Positions 1-9,117 of a DNA stretch of 64,000 nt are shown here, piece after piece. The notes under the pieces were generated by a model. The model was not told the DNA's origin. It saw only the letters and a list, made by a program, of their open reading frames with translations, and searched no databases. The DNA is from Microbispora sp. H13382 (GTDB lineage: Bacteria > Actinomycetota > Actinomycetes > Streptosporangiales > Streptosporangiaceae): NCBI RefSeq assembly GCF_014161445.1, contig NZ_JABBXA010000002.1:542351-606350 (forward strand), given 5' to 3'. The first letter of the stretch is position 1; the number at the start of each line of letters is the position of its first letter. Position numbers and translations under genes: made by a program.

Positions 1-104
1 GAGAAACGCGGGAGACGGGAAACCCGGAGGACGAGAAAACCGGGAGAACGGCGGACGCGCCGCCCGCGATCGGCGCGGCCGAGGGGCCCGAGTGGACCGC
101 GGGG

Positions 105-455
105 TCAGCCGATGGTGAAGGCGGGCCAGTTGAGGAGGGCGAGCAGCCTCCGCAGCGCCGGCGTGGCGTTGTGCAGCCGGATCGGCCGGCCCAGGGGCAT
201 GTCGGACAGCAGGGCCAGGGCGCGCAGGCCGTAGAGGTCGATGAACTGGAGTTCGGCGACGTCCACGGTTCCCGTTCCGGGCCTCGTCCACTGCCTGTGG
301 AGGGTGTCGGCGATCGCGTCGCCGTTGGTGAGATCGATCTGCCCGATCAGCCGTACGGAGCCGTCGTCGGAGGTGCGTACGACCAGTTGCTTGTCGAGAT
401 AGAGCAGGTTCTTCTTGTGCAGCGCGGATTCGAACGACCCATTGATGGTCATCAT
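105..455 (-). CDS. STAS-domain protein (anti-sigma factor antagonist-like)
   Basis: A 116-residue single STAS domain resembling SpoIIAA/RsbV anti-anti-sigma factors, which bind anti-sigma kinases and release sigma factors. The beta/alpha pattern is visible: a conserved 'QIDLTNGDAIADTL' strand-helix, then 'VDVAELQFIDLYGLRALALL'. In classical members that second motif reads D-S-S/T-G and its serine is phosphorylated by the partner kinase. Here it is D-L-Y-G, so the usual phospho-acceptor is missing. The start is the first of two consecutive ATGs, chosen because an AGGAAGG site lies just upstream. No anti-sigma kinase gene is adjacent, so the partner is unknown. The protein may work without phospho-control or be a general STAS partner. 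Confidence 0.8.
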   Translation of the reverse strand: MMTINGSFESALHKKNLLYLDKQLVVRTSDDGSVRLIGQIDLTNGDAIADTLHRQWTRPGTGTVDVAELQFIDLYGLRALALLSDMPLGRPIRLHNATPALRRLLALLNWPAFTIG

Positions 456-655
456 GTCGGAGCCGCCTTCCTGTAGAGGGGCAGCCACCTCCGAGCATCA
501 CCGTCGCTGCTCGCCCATGTCAACCGAAGCGGGGTCCCCCCACCTACCCCGCCGATCACCGGCCCGCCGTCGCACGGCCCGCGGCCTGCGCCGATGCCTG
601 TCGGGCCGTACGGCGGGGCAGTGACGTATCTCACGTTTATCGCCCGGGCGACATT

Positions 656-1513
656 TCAGGGCTTGTGGGCGACGGCACCGACGAACGTGTGGTAGGTGAT
701 GCCGCGATCGACGAACTCGCCGGGATCCGGCCGCCACTCGGCGAGCGGCACCAGACCGGGTTCGAGGAGCGGCAGGTCGCCGAAGTAGGCGAGGATCTCG
801 TCGCGGGTGCGCCACCGGCCCGTGCCGAGGTTCTCGTTGAACAGCTTCTCGGCCGACGTGGCCTGCGCCGACACCTCGGGCATCGCGGGCCCCGGGTTGT
901 GGAAATGGGACAGCGCCAGATAGCTGCCGGAGGGCAGGGCCGAGCGGAAGCGGGCGGCGATGCCCTGGGGGTCCTCGTGGTCGTTGACGTGATGCAGGAT
1001 CGCGAACAGCAGCAGGGCCACGGGCTGGTCGAAGTCGATGAGCGCCCCGACCGAGGGGTGGTTCAGGATCGACTCCGGGTCGCGGATGTCGGCCTCGACG
1101 ACCGTGGTGCTCCCGTTCGTGGCGAGCAGCGCCCGGCCGTGCGCGAGCACGATCGGGTCGTTGTCGACGTAGACGACCCGCGCCTCCGGGGCGACCTCCT
1201 GGGCCACCTCGTGGACGTTGCCCTGGGTCGGCAGACCCGAGCCGATGTCGAGGAACTGCCGGATGCCCGCCTCGGCCGCGAGATAGCGGACGACGCGCCG
1301 GAGGAAGGCGCGGTTCGCGCGGCCCGCCGCGGGAGCGTCCGGCGCGATCTTCAACGTCGCCTCGCCCACCTGCCGGTCGATGGCGAAGTTGTCCTTCCCG
1401 CCGAGGAAGAAGTCGTAGACACGGGCGATGCTCGGTTTGCTCGTGTCGATCCTGGTCCCCGCCTGCTCGTTGTCCGCCGGGGCACCGCTCACGTGCTGGT
1501 CGTCGTCAGCCAT
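656..1513 (-). CDS. SAM-dependent methyltransferase (DUF574/Methyltransf_19-like)
   Basis: A 285-residue class I methyltransferase of a type very abundant in filamentous actinomycetes. The N-terminus carries the family's 'SIARVYDFFLGGKDNF' signature. Motif I is 'FLDIGSGLPTQGNVH' and the acidic end of strand 2 is 'VVYVDNDPIV', which binds the SAM ribose. The motif IV region is 'VALLLFAILHHVND'. The ATG start sits behind AGGACGG. An upstream extension of the same frame was rejected because it is low-complexity and lacks a ribosome site. Substrates are unknown for most of the family, and nothing nearby suggests one here. The gene stands alone on the minus strand, about 200 bp upstream of the STAS gene. 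Confidence 0.85.
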   Translation of the reverse strand: MADDDQHVSGAPADNEQAGTRIDTSKPSIARVYDFFLGGKDNFAIDRQVGEATLKIAPDAPAAGRANRAFLRRVVRYLAAEAGIRQFLDIGSGLPTQGNVHEVAQEVAPEARVVYVDNDPIVLAHGRALLATNGSTTVVEADIRDPESILNHPSVGALIDFDQPVALLLFAILHHVNDHEDPQGIAARFRSALPSGSYLALSHFHNPGPAMPEVSAQATSAEKLFNENLGTGRWRTRDEILAYFGDLPLLEPGLVPLAEWRPDPGEFVDRGITYHTFVGAVAHKP

Positions 1514-1773
1514 GATCCGTCCTGCTCCCTCGCTGTACCGGTCCCAGATCGCGATCATGGTAAGGCCGTCGAGGGCCGAGAGGGAGATGTTTGCGATAAC
1601 TGGCATGAACAGGTCGGTCAACGGACGAGGCCGGGCGCATCGGGCCGGCCGGGTGTCGGCAGGGTCGGCAAGGATCGGCAGGGGTGGGTCAGCCCGGGTC
1701 GATTGGGTCGGTCGGGTTGGCCGGGTCGGCCGCCGGGCGGCCGTCGAGAGGACGGCCGCCCGCGATCGCCGGA

Positions 1774-2277
1774 TCAGACGCTGACGCCGACCCCGCCGCG
1801 TGTCTGCGCGCCGTACCGCTCCAGCTCCTTGGCCAGGTCCAGCGGCCTGATCTGGGTGCGCCCTGCCAGGGTCTCCTCGGTGAGCAGGTGCGCGGGCACC
1901 AGCCAGGAGACCTCGAACTCCAGCCCGTCCGGGTCCTTCGCGTAGAGGGCCTTGGTGGTGGAGTGGTCGGAGGCGCCGACCAGGGCGTTCATCTCCGTCA
2001 GCGTGGTCGCGATCCGCTGCAGCTCGGCGAGCGTGTCCACCTCCCACGCGAGGTGGTAGAGGCCGACCGTCGCGCGCCCGGCGGACGACGGCCCCGCCTG
2101 CGTCCCGATCTGGAACAGCCCGAGGTCGTGGTCGTTCGTGGACCCCTCGGCCTGCAGGAACGCGGCCCCCGGGAACGCCTGCACGACGCGGAACCCGAGG
2201 GCTTCCTGGTAGAAGGCCACGCTGCGGGAGACGTCCCGCACGTACAGCACGGCGTGGTTGAGTCGCTGGACCGGCAT
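1774..2277 (-). CDS. VOC-superfamily (glyoxalase/extradiol dioxygenase-like) protein
   Basis: A 167-residue vicinal-oxygen-chelate protein with two babbab modules. The opening 'LNHAVLYVRDVSRSVAFYQEALGF' is the classical VOC start and contains the first metal-ligand histidine. A second histidine lies in 'GLYHLAWEVDT', and the glutamate of 'DPDGLEFEVSW' completes the usual ligand set. The fold resembles catechol-2,3-dioxygenase-like enzymes, but the specific reaction cannot be assigned. The ATG has a GGGAGGGC site. The gene is divergent from the small ORF at 2474, with about 200 bp between them. Confidence 0.85.
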   Translation of the reverse strand: MPVQRLNHAVLYVRDVSRSVAFYQEALGFRVVQAFPGAAFLQAEGSTNDHDLGLFQIGTQAGPSSAGRATVGLYHLAWEVDTLAELQRIATTLTEMNALVGASDHSTTKALYAKDPDGLEFEVSWLVPAHLLTEETLAGRTQIRPLDLAKELERYGAQTRGGVGVSV

Positions 2278-2473
2278 TACGCCCTCCCGAAAAGTTGAAC
2301 TCTCAAGTAATTGTACCTCGCCGGGTCTCCCGGAAACTGTCGGTGCCAGGTCGTACGGTGGCGAGCGGGCAGAGCCGCCAGGGGGTGGCGAGCCGCCCGC
2401 CGGCGTTCCGTACGGCGCCGGAGTGGGCGGTCAGGTAGCGGTGCCGGCGTCGAGGCCGGCGAAGGGGGGCGTC

Positions 2474-2686
2474 ATGATCGTCGACAGGGCGACGCGGGAG
2501 CGTGAGGACAACCTGGTCCTGTTCCGGGCGGTGCACGAGGTAGCCGTCCGTCATGCCGGTGCGCCCTACCACCAGGTGATCGCGGCGCTGACCTCCAATC
2601 TGCCCGGCACGCCCCGGCTGGCGGCCGACGAACTGCGGCGCATCGCCGAGGAGATCAGCCTCGGCCGCGACCCCTCGGGCCTGTGA
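2474..2686 (+). CDS. Small hypothetical protein, possibly truncated by an in-frame stop
   Basis: A 70-residue acidic, helical protein of unknown function, beginning 'MIVDRATREREDNLVLFRAV'. The ATG has a strong purine-rich site (AAGGGGGGC). The frame stays open after the TGA for another 60 codons and ends at a TAG that shares the CTAG of the opposing ROK gene's stop codon. This suggests the ancestral gene ran from 2474 to 2869 (about 131 residues) and suffered a nonsense change, or that this is a naturally short variant. No family was recognised. Confidence 0.55.
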   Translation: MIVDRATREREDNLVLFRAVHEVAVRHAGAPYHQVIAALTSNLPGTPRLAADELRRIAEEISLGRDPSGL

Positions 2687-2869
2687 CCCTCCGACCGCCC
2701 GGATGGAGGTCACCGGTACGACCGTCATCTGGAGCGGTTTTCACGACGGTTGTCGGACGGCCGGTGGGATCTGAGCGCGCTCGGGCCCTGCGTCTTCGAG
2801 CGCGGGCAGTACGAGGCCGCGCTGCGGGCCACTCAGCGGGCCACTCAGCGGGACGGTGGCGCTCACTAG
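2687..2869 (+). other. In-frame coding-like continuation beyond the stop of the 2474 ORF
   Basis: Sixty sense codons follow the TGA at 2684-2686 without another stop, ending in TAG at 2867-2869. The conceptual peptide is protein-like in its second half, including 'DLSALGPCVFERGQYEAAL'. Roughly 78% of codons end in G or C. There is no convincing internal start. It is either the lost C-terminus of the upstream gene or chance open frame in GC-rich DNA. Confidence 0.35.
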
Positions 2870-4443
2870 CCCTGCAGAAGGGCTGCGGGGTCGGCCATGA
2901 CCTGCTCGATCACCTGGCCGGCCGCGCCGAGGGCGGCGGCCTCGGCGCCGAGCCGTGAGACGACCACGGGCGGTATGGCGCCGCGCATCTGCCCGAGGTG
3001 GGCCTTCAGCGTGTCGGCGACCGTGTGGCCGATCCAGGGGAAGAGCGGTGCGTAGATCCCGCCGAGGACGATCGCGTCGGGGTCCACCAGGTTGACCGCC
3101 GACGACAGGGCCACGCCGAGCGCCCACGCCGCCCGCTCGCACGCGGCGCGCGCGTTCTCGTCGCCCTCCCGGAGCCGGGAAAGCACCCATGACAGGCCCT
3201 GCTGCGCGGGAAGGAGCATCTCCGGCGAGGGCGACGCGGACGTCATCGCCGCCTCCGCCCAGGTCGTACGGCCAAGGTGCGCCGGCGGCCCGTCGTCGTC
3301 CGTGACCCCTGCCCCGCCGCCGTCCGGCACGCCGCCCATCGCGCCCGGTTCGCTGTCGGTGGGCACGGCGGAGGTCGCGCCTGCCTCGCCGTCCACCGGG
3401 GCACCTGCTTTGGCATCGTCCGGCACGTCGGGCATTGCCCCGGCTTCGGCGTCGTCCGGCACGCCGGGCGTTGCCCCGGCTCCGCCGTCGGGCGGCACGG
3501 GGGACGGCGCGTGCTCCTCACCGGTCGCGTGGTCCGTGCCTTCGCGCGGCTCTTCGGCCCGCACCTCCCCGGACGCCCCCGCCTGACGCGTGCCGGCGGC
3601 GGGACCGATCGACGCGGCGGCGCCGCGGACGGCGGTCAGGAGGGCGTCCTGCCCGGCGTACTGTTCGAGGCAGCCGCGGCCACCGCAGCGGCACGGCGGG
3701 CCGCCGGGGGAGACGACGACGTGCCCGAGCTCGCCGGCCAGGCCGTGCGCCCCCCGGAAGAGCCGGCCGCGGACCACGAGACCGGCTCCGATGCCGATCT
3801 CTCCCGACACGTGCAGGAAATCGGGCAGCCCGGATCCGAACCACAGCTCGCCGAGCGCGGCCAGGTTGGCCTCGTTCTCCACGCGTACGGGGAAGGGGAA
3901 CCGCAGGAGCGAGGCCAGCGGCACGTCGCGCCAGCCGAGGTTCGGCGCGTTGTGGACGACCCCGCTGGTCATGTCTACAGGACCCGGGACCGCCAGCACG
4001 CCGCCGACCACCCGCAGGCCTTTCTCCACAGCTTCGTCCACAATCGTGGCGGCCAAATCCCCAAGTCGCGCGATCACGTCCACAGGGGCCGCGGCCCGGT
4101 TGTCCACAGCCTGTGTACGGCGCAGCCGTACCGTCCGGGCGAGATCGACCACGCACACCGCGAGGTAGTCGACGTTGACCTCGAGCCCGAGGGCGGCGAC
4201 GCGCTGCCCGCTGATCCGGATCTCGACCCCGGGCCTGCCGCGCTCTCCGTCGCGCACGGTCCCGGTCTCCACCACGAGCCCGCCCTCGATGAGGTCGCCG
4301 ACGAGCTTGGACACCGTCGTCTTGGTCAGGCCGGTGATCTCGGCCAGGGCGGCGCGCGTCACCGACCCCCGGGCGCCGACCGCGCCGAGGACGAGCGCCA
4401 GGTTCCGGGCGCGCATCGCGTCATGCCGCAGGGCCTGCGTCAT
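2866..4443 (-). CDS. ROK-family transcriptional repressor (XylR-like) with repetitive insertion
   Basis: A 525-residue repressor with an N-terminal winged helix-turn-helix (about residues 8-75, including 'LTKTTVSKLVGDLIEGGLV') and a C-terminal sugar-kinase-like ROK domain. The ROK zinc motif is visible as 'CRCGGRGCLEQYAG' near residues 250-262. ROK regulators are normally about 400 residues. The excess is a Gly/Ala/Asp/Pro-rich insertion at about residues 284-400, built from degenerate units such as 'PDDAEAGAMPDV'. The start is an internal ATG behind GAGGAGGTGCG. The gene is divergent from xylA-xylB with a palindrome in the shared promoter, so it most likely represses xylose catabolism and is released by xylose. 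That role is inferred from context and family. Confidence 0.9.
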   Translation of the reverse strand: MTQALRHDAMRARNLALVLGAVGARGSVTRAALAEITGLTKTTVSKLVGDLIEGGLVVETGTVRDGERGRPGVEIRISGQRVAALGLEVNVDYLAVCVVDLARTVRLRRTQAVDNRAAAPVDVIARLGDLAATIVDEAVEKGLRVVGGVLAVPGPVDMTSGVVHNAPNLGWRDVPLASLLRFPFPVRVENEANLAALGELWFGSGLPDFLHVSGEIGIGAGLVVRGRLFRGAHGLAGELGHVVVSPGGPPCRCGGRGCLEQYAGQDALLTAVRGAAASIGPAAGTRQAGASGEVRAEEPREGTDHATGEEHAPSPVPPDGGAGATPGVPDDAEAGAMPDVPDDAKAGAPVDGEAGATSAVPTDSEPGAMGGVPDGGGAGVTDDDGPPAHLGRTTWAEAAMTSASPSPEMLLPAQQGLSWVLSRLREGDENARAACERAAWALGVALSSAVNLVDPDAIVLGGIYAPLFPWIGHTVADTLKAHLGQMRGAIPPVVVSRLGAEAAALGAAGQVIEQVMADPAALLQG

Positions 4444-4581
4444 CGCACCTCCTCGCCCGTGTTCCGCCCCACCCGCAACGCGGGTGTCATCGCGCTCCAT
4501 CACGTGTGTCCCGTCTCACACCCTGTGGCCCGCGCCATCACATCCTCCACTGCGGGACGTTGATAACACCGACACACCCTC

Positions 4582-4611
4582 TTGACCGTACGGCTTGTCA
4601 CGTCCGATATT
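4582..4611 (+). promoter_or_regulatory. Candidate promoter of xylA
   Basis: TTGACC at 4582-4587 and GATATT at 4606-4611 are separated by 18 bp, close to the housekeeping sigma-70 consensus. The -10 element runs directly into the palindrome at 4611-4631, so a bound repressor would block transcription. This was read by eye only. Confidence 0.5.
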
Positions 4612-4631
4612 TAGTCCACAACATAGACTAA
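4611..4631. promoter_or_regulatory. Palindromic operator for the ROK repressor
   Basis: Perfect inverted repeat TTAGTC ... GACTAA with a 9-bp centre, in the ROK-xylA divergent region and just upstream of the xylA ribosome site. AT-rich TTAG/CTAA-armed palindromes are typical XylR/ROK operators. Its position overlapping the promoter end supports repression of xylAB, and probably also autoregulation. Confidence 0.65.
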
Positions 4632-4645
4632 TTCGGAGGCGATTC

Positions 4646-5791
4646 ATGTACACCCCCACTCCCGAGGACCGATTCACGTTCGGGCTGTGGACCGTCGGCT
4701 GGCAGGCGCGCGACCAGTTCGGCGACGCGTCCCGGGCCCCGCTGGACCCGGTCGAGAGCGTCCACCGCCTGGCCGAGCTCGGCGCGTACGGTGTGACCTT
4801 CCACGACGACGACCTCCTCGCGGTGGAGCCGGACCGGGCCAAGGCGATCGAGAACCTCAAGAAGGCGCTGGCCGACACCGGCATGAAGGTGCCGATGGCC
4901 ACCACCAACCTGTTCACCCACCCGATCTTCAAGGACGGCGGGTTCACCAGCAACGACCGCGAGGTCCGGCGCTACGCGCTGCGCAAGGTGATGCGCAACA
5001 TCGACCTCGCCGCCGAGCTTGGCGCGAAGACGTACGTGTGCTGGGGCGGCCGTGAGGGCGCCGAGTCCGAGGCCGCCAAGGACGTGCGGGTCGCGCTCGA
5101 CCGCTACAAGGAGGGCTTCGACCTCCTCTGCCAGTACGTGATCGACAAGGGCTACGACATCCGCTTCGCCGTCGAGCCCAAGCCGAACGAGCCGCGCGGC
5201 GACATCCTGCTCCCGACGATCGGGCACGCCCTGGCGTTCATCAACTCGCTGGAGCACCCCGAGATGGTGGGCCTCAACCCCGAGACCGGCCACGAGCAGA
5301 TGGCCGGGATGAACTTCGTGCACGGCATCGCCCAGGCGCTGTGGCACGGCAAGCTGTTCCACATCGACCTCAACGGCCAGCACGGCCCGCGGTTCGACCA
5401 GGACCTCATCTTCGGCCACGGCGACGTGAAGAACGCGTTCTTCCTCGTCGACCTGCTGGAGAACGGCGGCTACGACGGCCCGCGCCACTTCGACTACAAG
5501 CCGCTGCGCACCGAGGACAAGGAGGACGTCTGGGACTCGGCCGCGGCCAACATGCGGACCTACCTCATCTTCAAGGAGAAGTCGAAGGCCTACCGCGCCG
5601 ACCCCGAGGTGCAGGCGGCGCTGGAGGCCAGCAAGTGCAACGAGCTGGCCCAGCCGACCCTCGCCGCGGGCGAGACCTACGAGGACATCCTCGCCGAGTC
5701 GATCGACGTGGACGCGGTGGCGGAGCGCGGCTACCACTTCACCCGGCTGAACCAGCTCGCGATTGAGCACCTCCTCGGCGTCCGCGGCTGA
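4646..5791 (+). CDS. xylA: Xylose isomerase
   Basis: A 381-residue TIM-barrel enzyme converting D-xylose to D-xylulose, the first step of bacterial xylose use; Mg2+/Co2+ dependent. Conserved landmarks include 'GVTFHDDDL' with the catalytic histidine, '[11 protein letters not shown]' with metal-ligand glutamate, '[13 protein letters not shown]' and '[15 protein letters not shown]'. Length fits class I actinobacterial enzymes (about 385-390 residues). ATG was chosen over an upstream in-frame TTG because GGAGGCG precedes it and the upstream segment would translate the operator. xylB follows after 28 bp, so the two form an operon. Confidence 0.97.
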   Translation: MYTPTPEDRFTFGLWTVGWQARDQFGDASRAPLDPVESVHRLAELGAYGVTFHDDDLLAVEPDRAKAIENLKKALADTGMKVPMATTNLFTHPIFKDGGFTSNDREVRRYALRKVMRNIDLAAELGAKTYVCWGGREGAESEAAKDVRVALDRYKEGFDLLCQYVIDKGYDIRFAVEPKPNEPRGDILLPTIGHALAFINSLEHPEMVGLNPETGHEQMAGMNFVHGIAQALWHGKLFHIDLNGQHGPRFDQDLIFGHGDVKNAFFLVDLLENGGYDGPRHFDYKPLRTEDKEDVWDSAAANMRTYLIFKEKSKAYRADPEVQAALEASKCNELAQPTLAAGETYEDILAESIDVDAVAERGYHFTRLNQLAIEHLLGVRG

Positions 5792-5819
5792 GCGGTTCAG
5801 TGAGAGCGGAGTAACGACT

Positions 5820-7190
5820 GTGACGCTGGTCGCGGGGGTCGACTCGTCGACCCAGAGCTGCAAGGTCGTCATCCGGGACGCGGAGAGCGGGGCCCTCGTG
5901 CGCGAGGGCCGCGCTCCCCACCCCGACGGCACGGAGGTCCATCCTGACCACTGGTGGAGCGCGCTGCAGAGCGCGATCGAGCAGGCGGGAGGCCTGGCGG
6001 ACGTCGCCGCCGTCAGCGTGGGCGCGCAGCAGCACGGCATGGTCTGCCTCGACGAGGACGGCGAGGTGGTCCGGCCCGCACTGCTGTGGAACGACACCCG
6101 CTCGGCCGGGGCGGCGGCCGACCTGGTCGCCGAGCTGGGCGGCCCGAAGGTGTGGGCCGAGGCCGTCGGCAGCGTCCCGGTGGCGTCCTTCACGGTGACC
6201 AAGCTCCGCTGGCTCGCCCGGAACGAGCCCGACAACGCGCGCCGTACGCGGTCGGTGTGCCTGCCGCACGACTGGCTCACCTGGCGGCTGGCCGGCCGGC
6301 CCGGCACGATCACGACGGACCGGGGCGACGCCTCCGGCACCGGTTACTGGTCGCCCGCGACCGGGGAGTACCGCACGGACCTGCTCGAACTCGCCATGGG
6401 CAGGGTGCCGGAACTGCCCCGCGTGCTCGGTCCCGCCGAACAGGCGGGGACGGCCGAGCAGGGCGGCGCGCTGCTCGCGCCCGGCACGGGCGACAACATG
6501 GCGGCGGCGCTCGGCGTCGGCATGCGGCCCGGTGACGTGGTCGTGTCCATCGGCACCTCGGGCACGGCATTCGCCGTCGCCGAGGCGCCGTCCGCCGACC
6601 CCTCCGGGGCGGTCGCCGGGTTCGCGGACGCCACCGGGCACTACCTCCCGCTGGTCTGCACGCTGAACGCGGCGCGGGTGCTGGACGCGGCGGCCCGGAT
6701 GCTCCGGGTCACGCCCCAGGAGCTGAGCGACCTGGCTCTGCGGGCCCCTGCCGGTGCGGACGGGCTGGTCCTCGTGCCGTACCTGGAAGGGGAGCGCACC
6801 CCGAACCGGCCCGACGCCACCGGTTCGCTGCACGGCCTGCGCCTGGGCAACTCCACCCCGGAGCACCTGGCCCGGGCCGCGGTGGAGGGCATGCTCTGCG
6901 GGCTCGCCGACGCGCTGGACGCCCTCGGCCTCGAACCGCGGCGCGTGCTGCTCATCGGCGGCGGCGCCCGCTCGGAGGCCGTGCGCCGCATCGCGCCGAC
7001 CGTCTTCGGGCGTCCGGTGCTCGTGCCCACCCCCGGCGAGTACGTCGCGGACGGCGCGGCCAAGCAGGCCGCCTGGCTGCTGTCCGGGGAACCGGAACCG
7101 CCGGTGTGGGACACCGGTGCCACCGAGCGGTACGAGGCCGACCCCACCTCCGGCCTGCGTGAGCGATACCACGAGGCCGCGCAGGAGTGA
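5820..7190 (+). CDS. xylB: Xylulokinase
   Basis: A 456-residue FGGY-family kinase phosphorylating D-xylulose to D-xylulose 5-phosphate for the pentose phosphate pathway. The N-terminal phosphate loop is '[17 protein letters not shown]'. '[17 protein letters not shown]' carries the substrate-binding motif and '[13 protein letters not shown]' plus '[16 protein letters not shown]' form the ATP-binding C-lobe. The GTG at 5820 is used because the residues in front of it do not resemble the family. It is co-transcribed with xylA and followed by a near-perfect hairpin. Confidence 0.95.
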   Translation: MTLVAGVDSSTQSCKVVIRDAESGALVREGRAPHPDGTEVHPDHWWSALQSAIEQAGGLADVAAVSVGAQQHGMVCLDEDGEVVRPALLWNDTRSAGAAADLVAELGGPKVWAEAVGSVPVASFTVTKLRWLARNEPDNARRTRSVCLPHDWLTWRLAGRPGTITTDRGDASGTGYWSPATGEYRTDLLELAMGRVPELPRVLGPAEQAGTAEQGGALLAPGTGDNMAAALGVGMRPGDVVVSIGTSGTAFAVAEAPSADPSGAVAGFADATGHYLPLVCTLNAARVLDAAARMLRVTPQELSDLALRAPAGADGLVLVPYLEGERTPNRPDATGSLHGLRLGNSTPEHLARAAVEGMLCGLADALDALGLEPRRVLLIGGGARSEAVRRIAPTVFGRPVLVPTPGEYVADGAAKQAAWLLSGEPEPPVWDTGATERYEADPTSGLRERYHEAAQE

Positions 7191-7194
7191 CGTC

Positions 7195-7235
7195 CAGGGT
7201 GGGGTCCCCGGGGAGACCCCGGGGACCCCACCCTG
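7195..7235 (+). terminator. Strong hairpin terminator after xylB
   Basis: Perfect inverted repeat with 19-bp arms (7195-7213 and 7217-7235) and a 3-nt AGA loop, starting 4 bp after the xylB stop. There is no T-run, as is common for actinomycete terminators. Confidence 0.8.
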
Positions 7236-7316
7236 AGACGACCCTGACCCCTTCTCGGGGGGATCTACGCGTTGTCCCGGATGTTAGGAACGGGCCGCAC
7301 GCGGGATTCTCTCCTT

Positions 7317-7964
7317 ATGGTCAAGAGGCTTTACCCCCTGCTCGCCGGCGGCGGCATCCTGCTCGCGGTCGTCACCGTGGTGACGGCGCAGGTGGGCGGG
7401 GATGCCTCCCTGAACCCCGTCTCCATGACGATCAGCCAGTACGCCGCCCGCGACGAGGGCGGCGCCATCGAGACGGCCATGGCCGTTCTCGGGCTGGCCT
7501 CGCTCGCACTGCTGGCCGGGATGCGCGCGCTCGGCGCGCCGGTGGACGGCTGGCCCGCCCGCCTGATCGGCCTGTGGAGCGTCTCGCTCATCGGCGCCGC
7601 CGTGGTCCCGTCGGGCACGGCCTGGCAGGGGGACGTCCACGGCGTCCTGTCGGCGGTGGCCTTCGTGAGTGTGCCCGCCGCCGCGATCCAGTTGGTGGGC
7701 CGCCTGGGACAGGACGAGCGGTGGAAGGCCGCCGCCCGGCCGCTGGAGTGGCTGGCGCTCGCCTCCGGCCTCGGCCTGGCGGTCATCACGTACGTCGCGC
7801 TGCCCGGCCACGGCGTCATGATCGGCCTGGTGGAGCGCCTGCTCCTGACCGCCGAGGTGGCCGTCCTCGGAGTGCTCGCCGTACGGCTCGCGCAGCTCGC
7901 CTGGGGGCCGTGGCTGAGAGAGCGCGCCGCCGGTCGGCGCGCCGGCTTCCTCGTCCACCGCTGA
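7317..7964 (+). CDS. DUF998-like membrane protein
   Basis: A 215-residue integral membrane protein with about six predicted helices, starting 'LLAGGGILLAVVTVVTA'. The loop 'NPVSMTISQYAARDEGG' after the first helix resembles the conserved 'SHTISELGA'-type loop of DUF998 proteins. Function is unknown. The ATG has no obvious Shine-Dalgarno site and may be translated from a short leader. It is monocistronic between two hairpins. Confidence 0.75.
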   Translation: MVKRLYPLLAGGGILLAVVTVVTAQVGGDASLNPVSMTISQYAARDEGGAIETAMAVLGLASLALLAGMRALGAPVDGWPARLIGLWSVSLIGAAVVPSGTAWQGDVHGVLSAVAFVSVPAAAIQLVGRLGQDERWKAAARPLEWLALASGLGLAVITYVALPGHGVMIGLVERLLLTAEVAVLGVLAVRLAQLAWGPWLRERAAGRRAGFLVHR

Positions 7965-7980
7965 CGGATGGGGAGGGACA

Positions 7981-8021
7981 CACCGGGCCGCGCGGGCGCG
8001 GGGGCGCCGCGCGGCCCGGTG
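7981..8021. terminator. Bidirectional terminator hairpin
   Basis: Perfect 15-bp GC-rich arms (7981-7995 and 8007-8021) around an 11-nt loop, placed between the convergent DUF998-like gene and the PLP-enzyme gene. Confidence 0.75.
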
Positions 8022-8064
8022 TTGTGCTGCCTGGTGCGGCTCGGGGTTGTGGAAGCAGGGCAGG

Positions 8065-9090
8065 TCAGGGCTCGCCGAGCAGGTCGCGCAGGCGCTCGGC
8101 GTACGGCCGCCAGCCGAGGCCCTTGCCCGCCGCCCAGGCGTCGTCGTGGCAGGTCGCGAGATGACGCTCGCCCGCGTCGCCGATCACGCTGACCACCTCG
8201 CCGCGCTCGCCCCGGTCGCGCATCCGGGTGATCAGTTCGAGGGCCGCCCACAGGTTCGTCCCCGTGGCGGGGCCGACCGCGAGCCCGGTCACCTGCCGGA
8301 CGTAGCGGGCGGCGGCCACGCTCGCCGCGTCGGGCACGGGGACGACCAGGTCGACGAGCGCGGGGTCGAAGGCGGGCTCCATCCGCGGCCGGCCGACGCC
8401 CTCGATGCGGCTGGGCATGCCCGTGGCGTAGTCCGGGGCGCCGGTGGCCCAGCCGGGGAAGTAGGCGGAGTTCTCCGGATCGGCCACGGCCAGCCTCCCC
8501 GGCAGGTCGTGACCCCGCAGGCGCCGGCCGATCGCGGCGGACGTGGCGCCGGTGCCCGCCCCGACCACGATCCAGCGGGGGCAGCCGTCCAGCTGCCCGA
8601 ACAGCTCGTCGGCCAGGCTCGCGCCACGCCAGTCGACCACGGCGGCCGAGCGGTAGTGATCGAGGTAGTGACCGCCGATCTCGTCGGACAGGCGGGCGGC
8701 CTCCTCGTACACGGCGAGCGGAGGATCGACGTACCGGCAGGTGCCGCCCAGCCGCTCGACACCGGCCCCGGACGACTTCTTCGGCATCACCGCGATGTAC
8801 GGCAGGCCGAGCAGCCGGGCGAACCAGGCCTCGGCGACCGCCATGGGACCGCCGGTGGCGTCAACCACGGTCGTCCCCTCGGTGATCCGCCCGGAGGTGA
8901 TCGCCTGGGCGAACAGTGCGCGGGCCAGCCGGTGCTTGAGACCCCCGGTGGGCTGCGCCGACTCGTCCTTCAGCCGCAGCCGCACTTCCCACTCCGAGGG
9001 CGTCGGGAGCTCGCGGAGCGGCGTCGTGCCCGCCTGAACCCGCTCCCGGTCGAGGAGCGCGACGGCTTCGGCCGCCCACCTGCTGATCAT
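8065..9090 (-). CDS. PLP-dependent cysteine-synthase-family enzyme
   Basis: A 341-residue fold-type II PLP enzyme. The Schiff-base lysine is in 'DESAQPTGGLKHRLA', equivalent to the 'NPTGSVKDR' motif of CysK. The asparagine-loop equivalent is 'VVDATGGPMAVAEAWFAR', and the phosphate-binding glycine loop is 'VVGAGTGATSAAIGRRL'. The C-terminus holds 'VSVIGDAGERHLA', typical of O-acetylserine sulfhydrylase relatives. It belongs to a divergent branch (Asn-loop and lysine-motif differences), so substrate and product are uncertain. The stop of the conservon GTPase lies 27 bp upstream, so it may be the last gene of that operon. Confidence 0.8.
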   Translation of the reverse strand: MISRWAAEAVALLDRERVQAGTTPLRELPTPSEWEVRLRLKDESAQPTGGLKHRLARALFAQAITSGRITEGTTVVDATGGPMAVAEAWFARLLGLPYIAVMPKKSSGAGVERLGGTCRYVDPPLAVYEEAARLSDEIGGHYLDHYRSAAVVDWRGASLADELFGQLDGCPRWIVVGAGTGATSAAIGRRLRGHDLPGRLAVADPENSAYFPGWATGAPDYATGMPSRIEGVGRPRMEPAFDPALVDLVVPVPDAASVAAARYVRQVTGLAVGPATGTNLWAALELITRMRDRGERGEVVSVIGDAGERHLATCHDDAWAAGKGLGWRPYAERLRDLLGEP

Positions 9091-9117
9091 GTTCGCACTC
9101 CCGGCCCGCCGGGCTGA

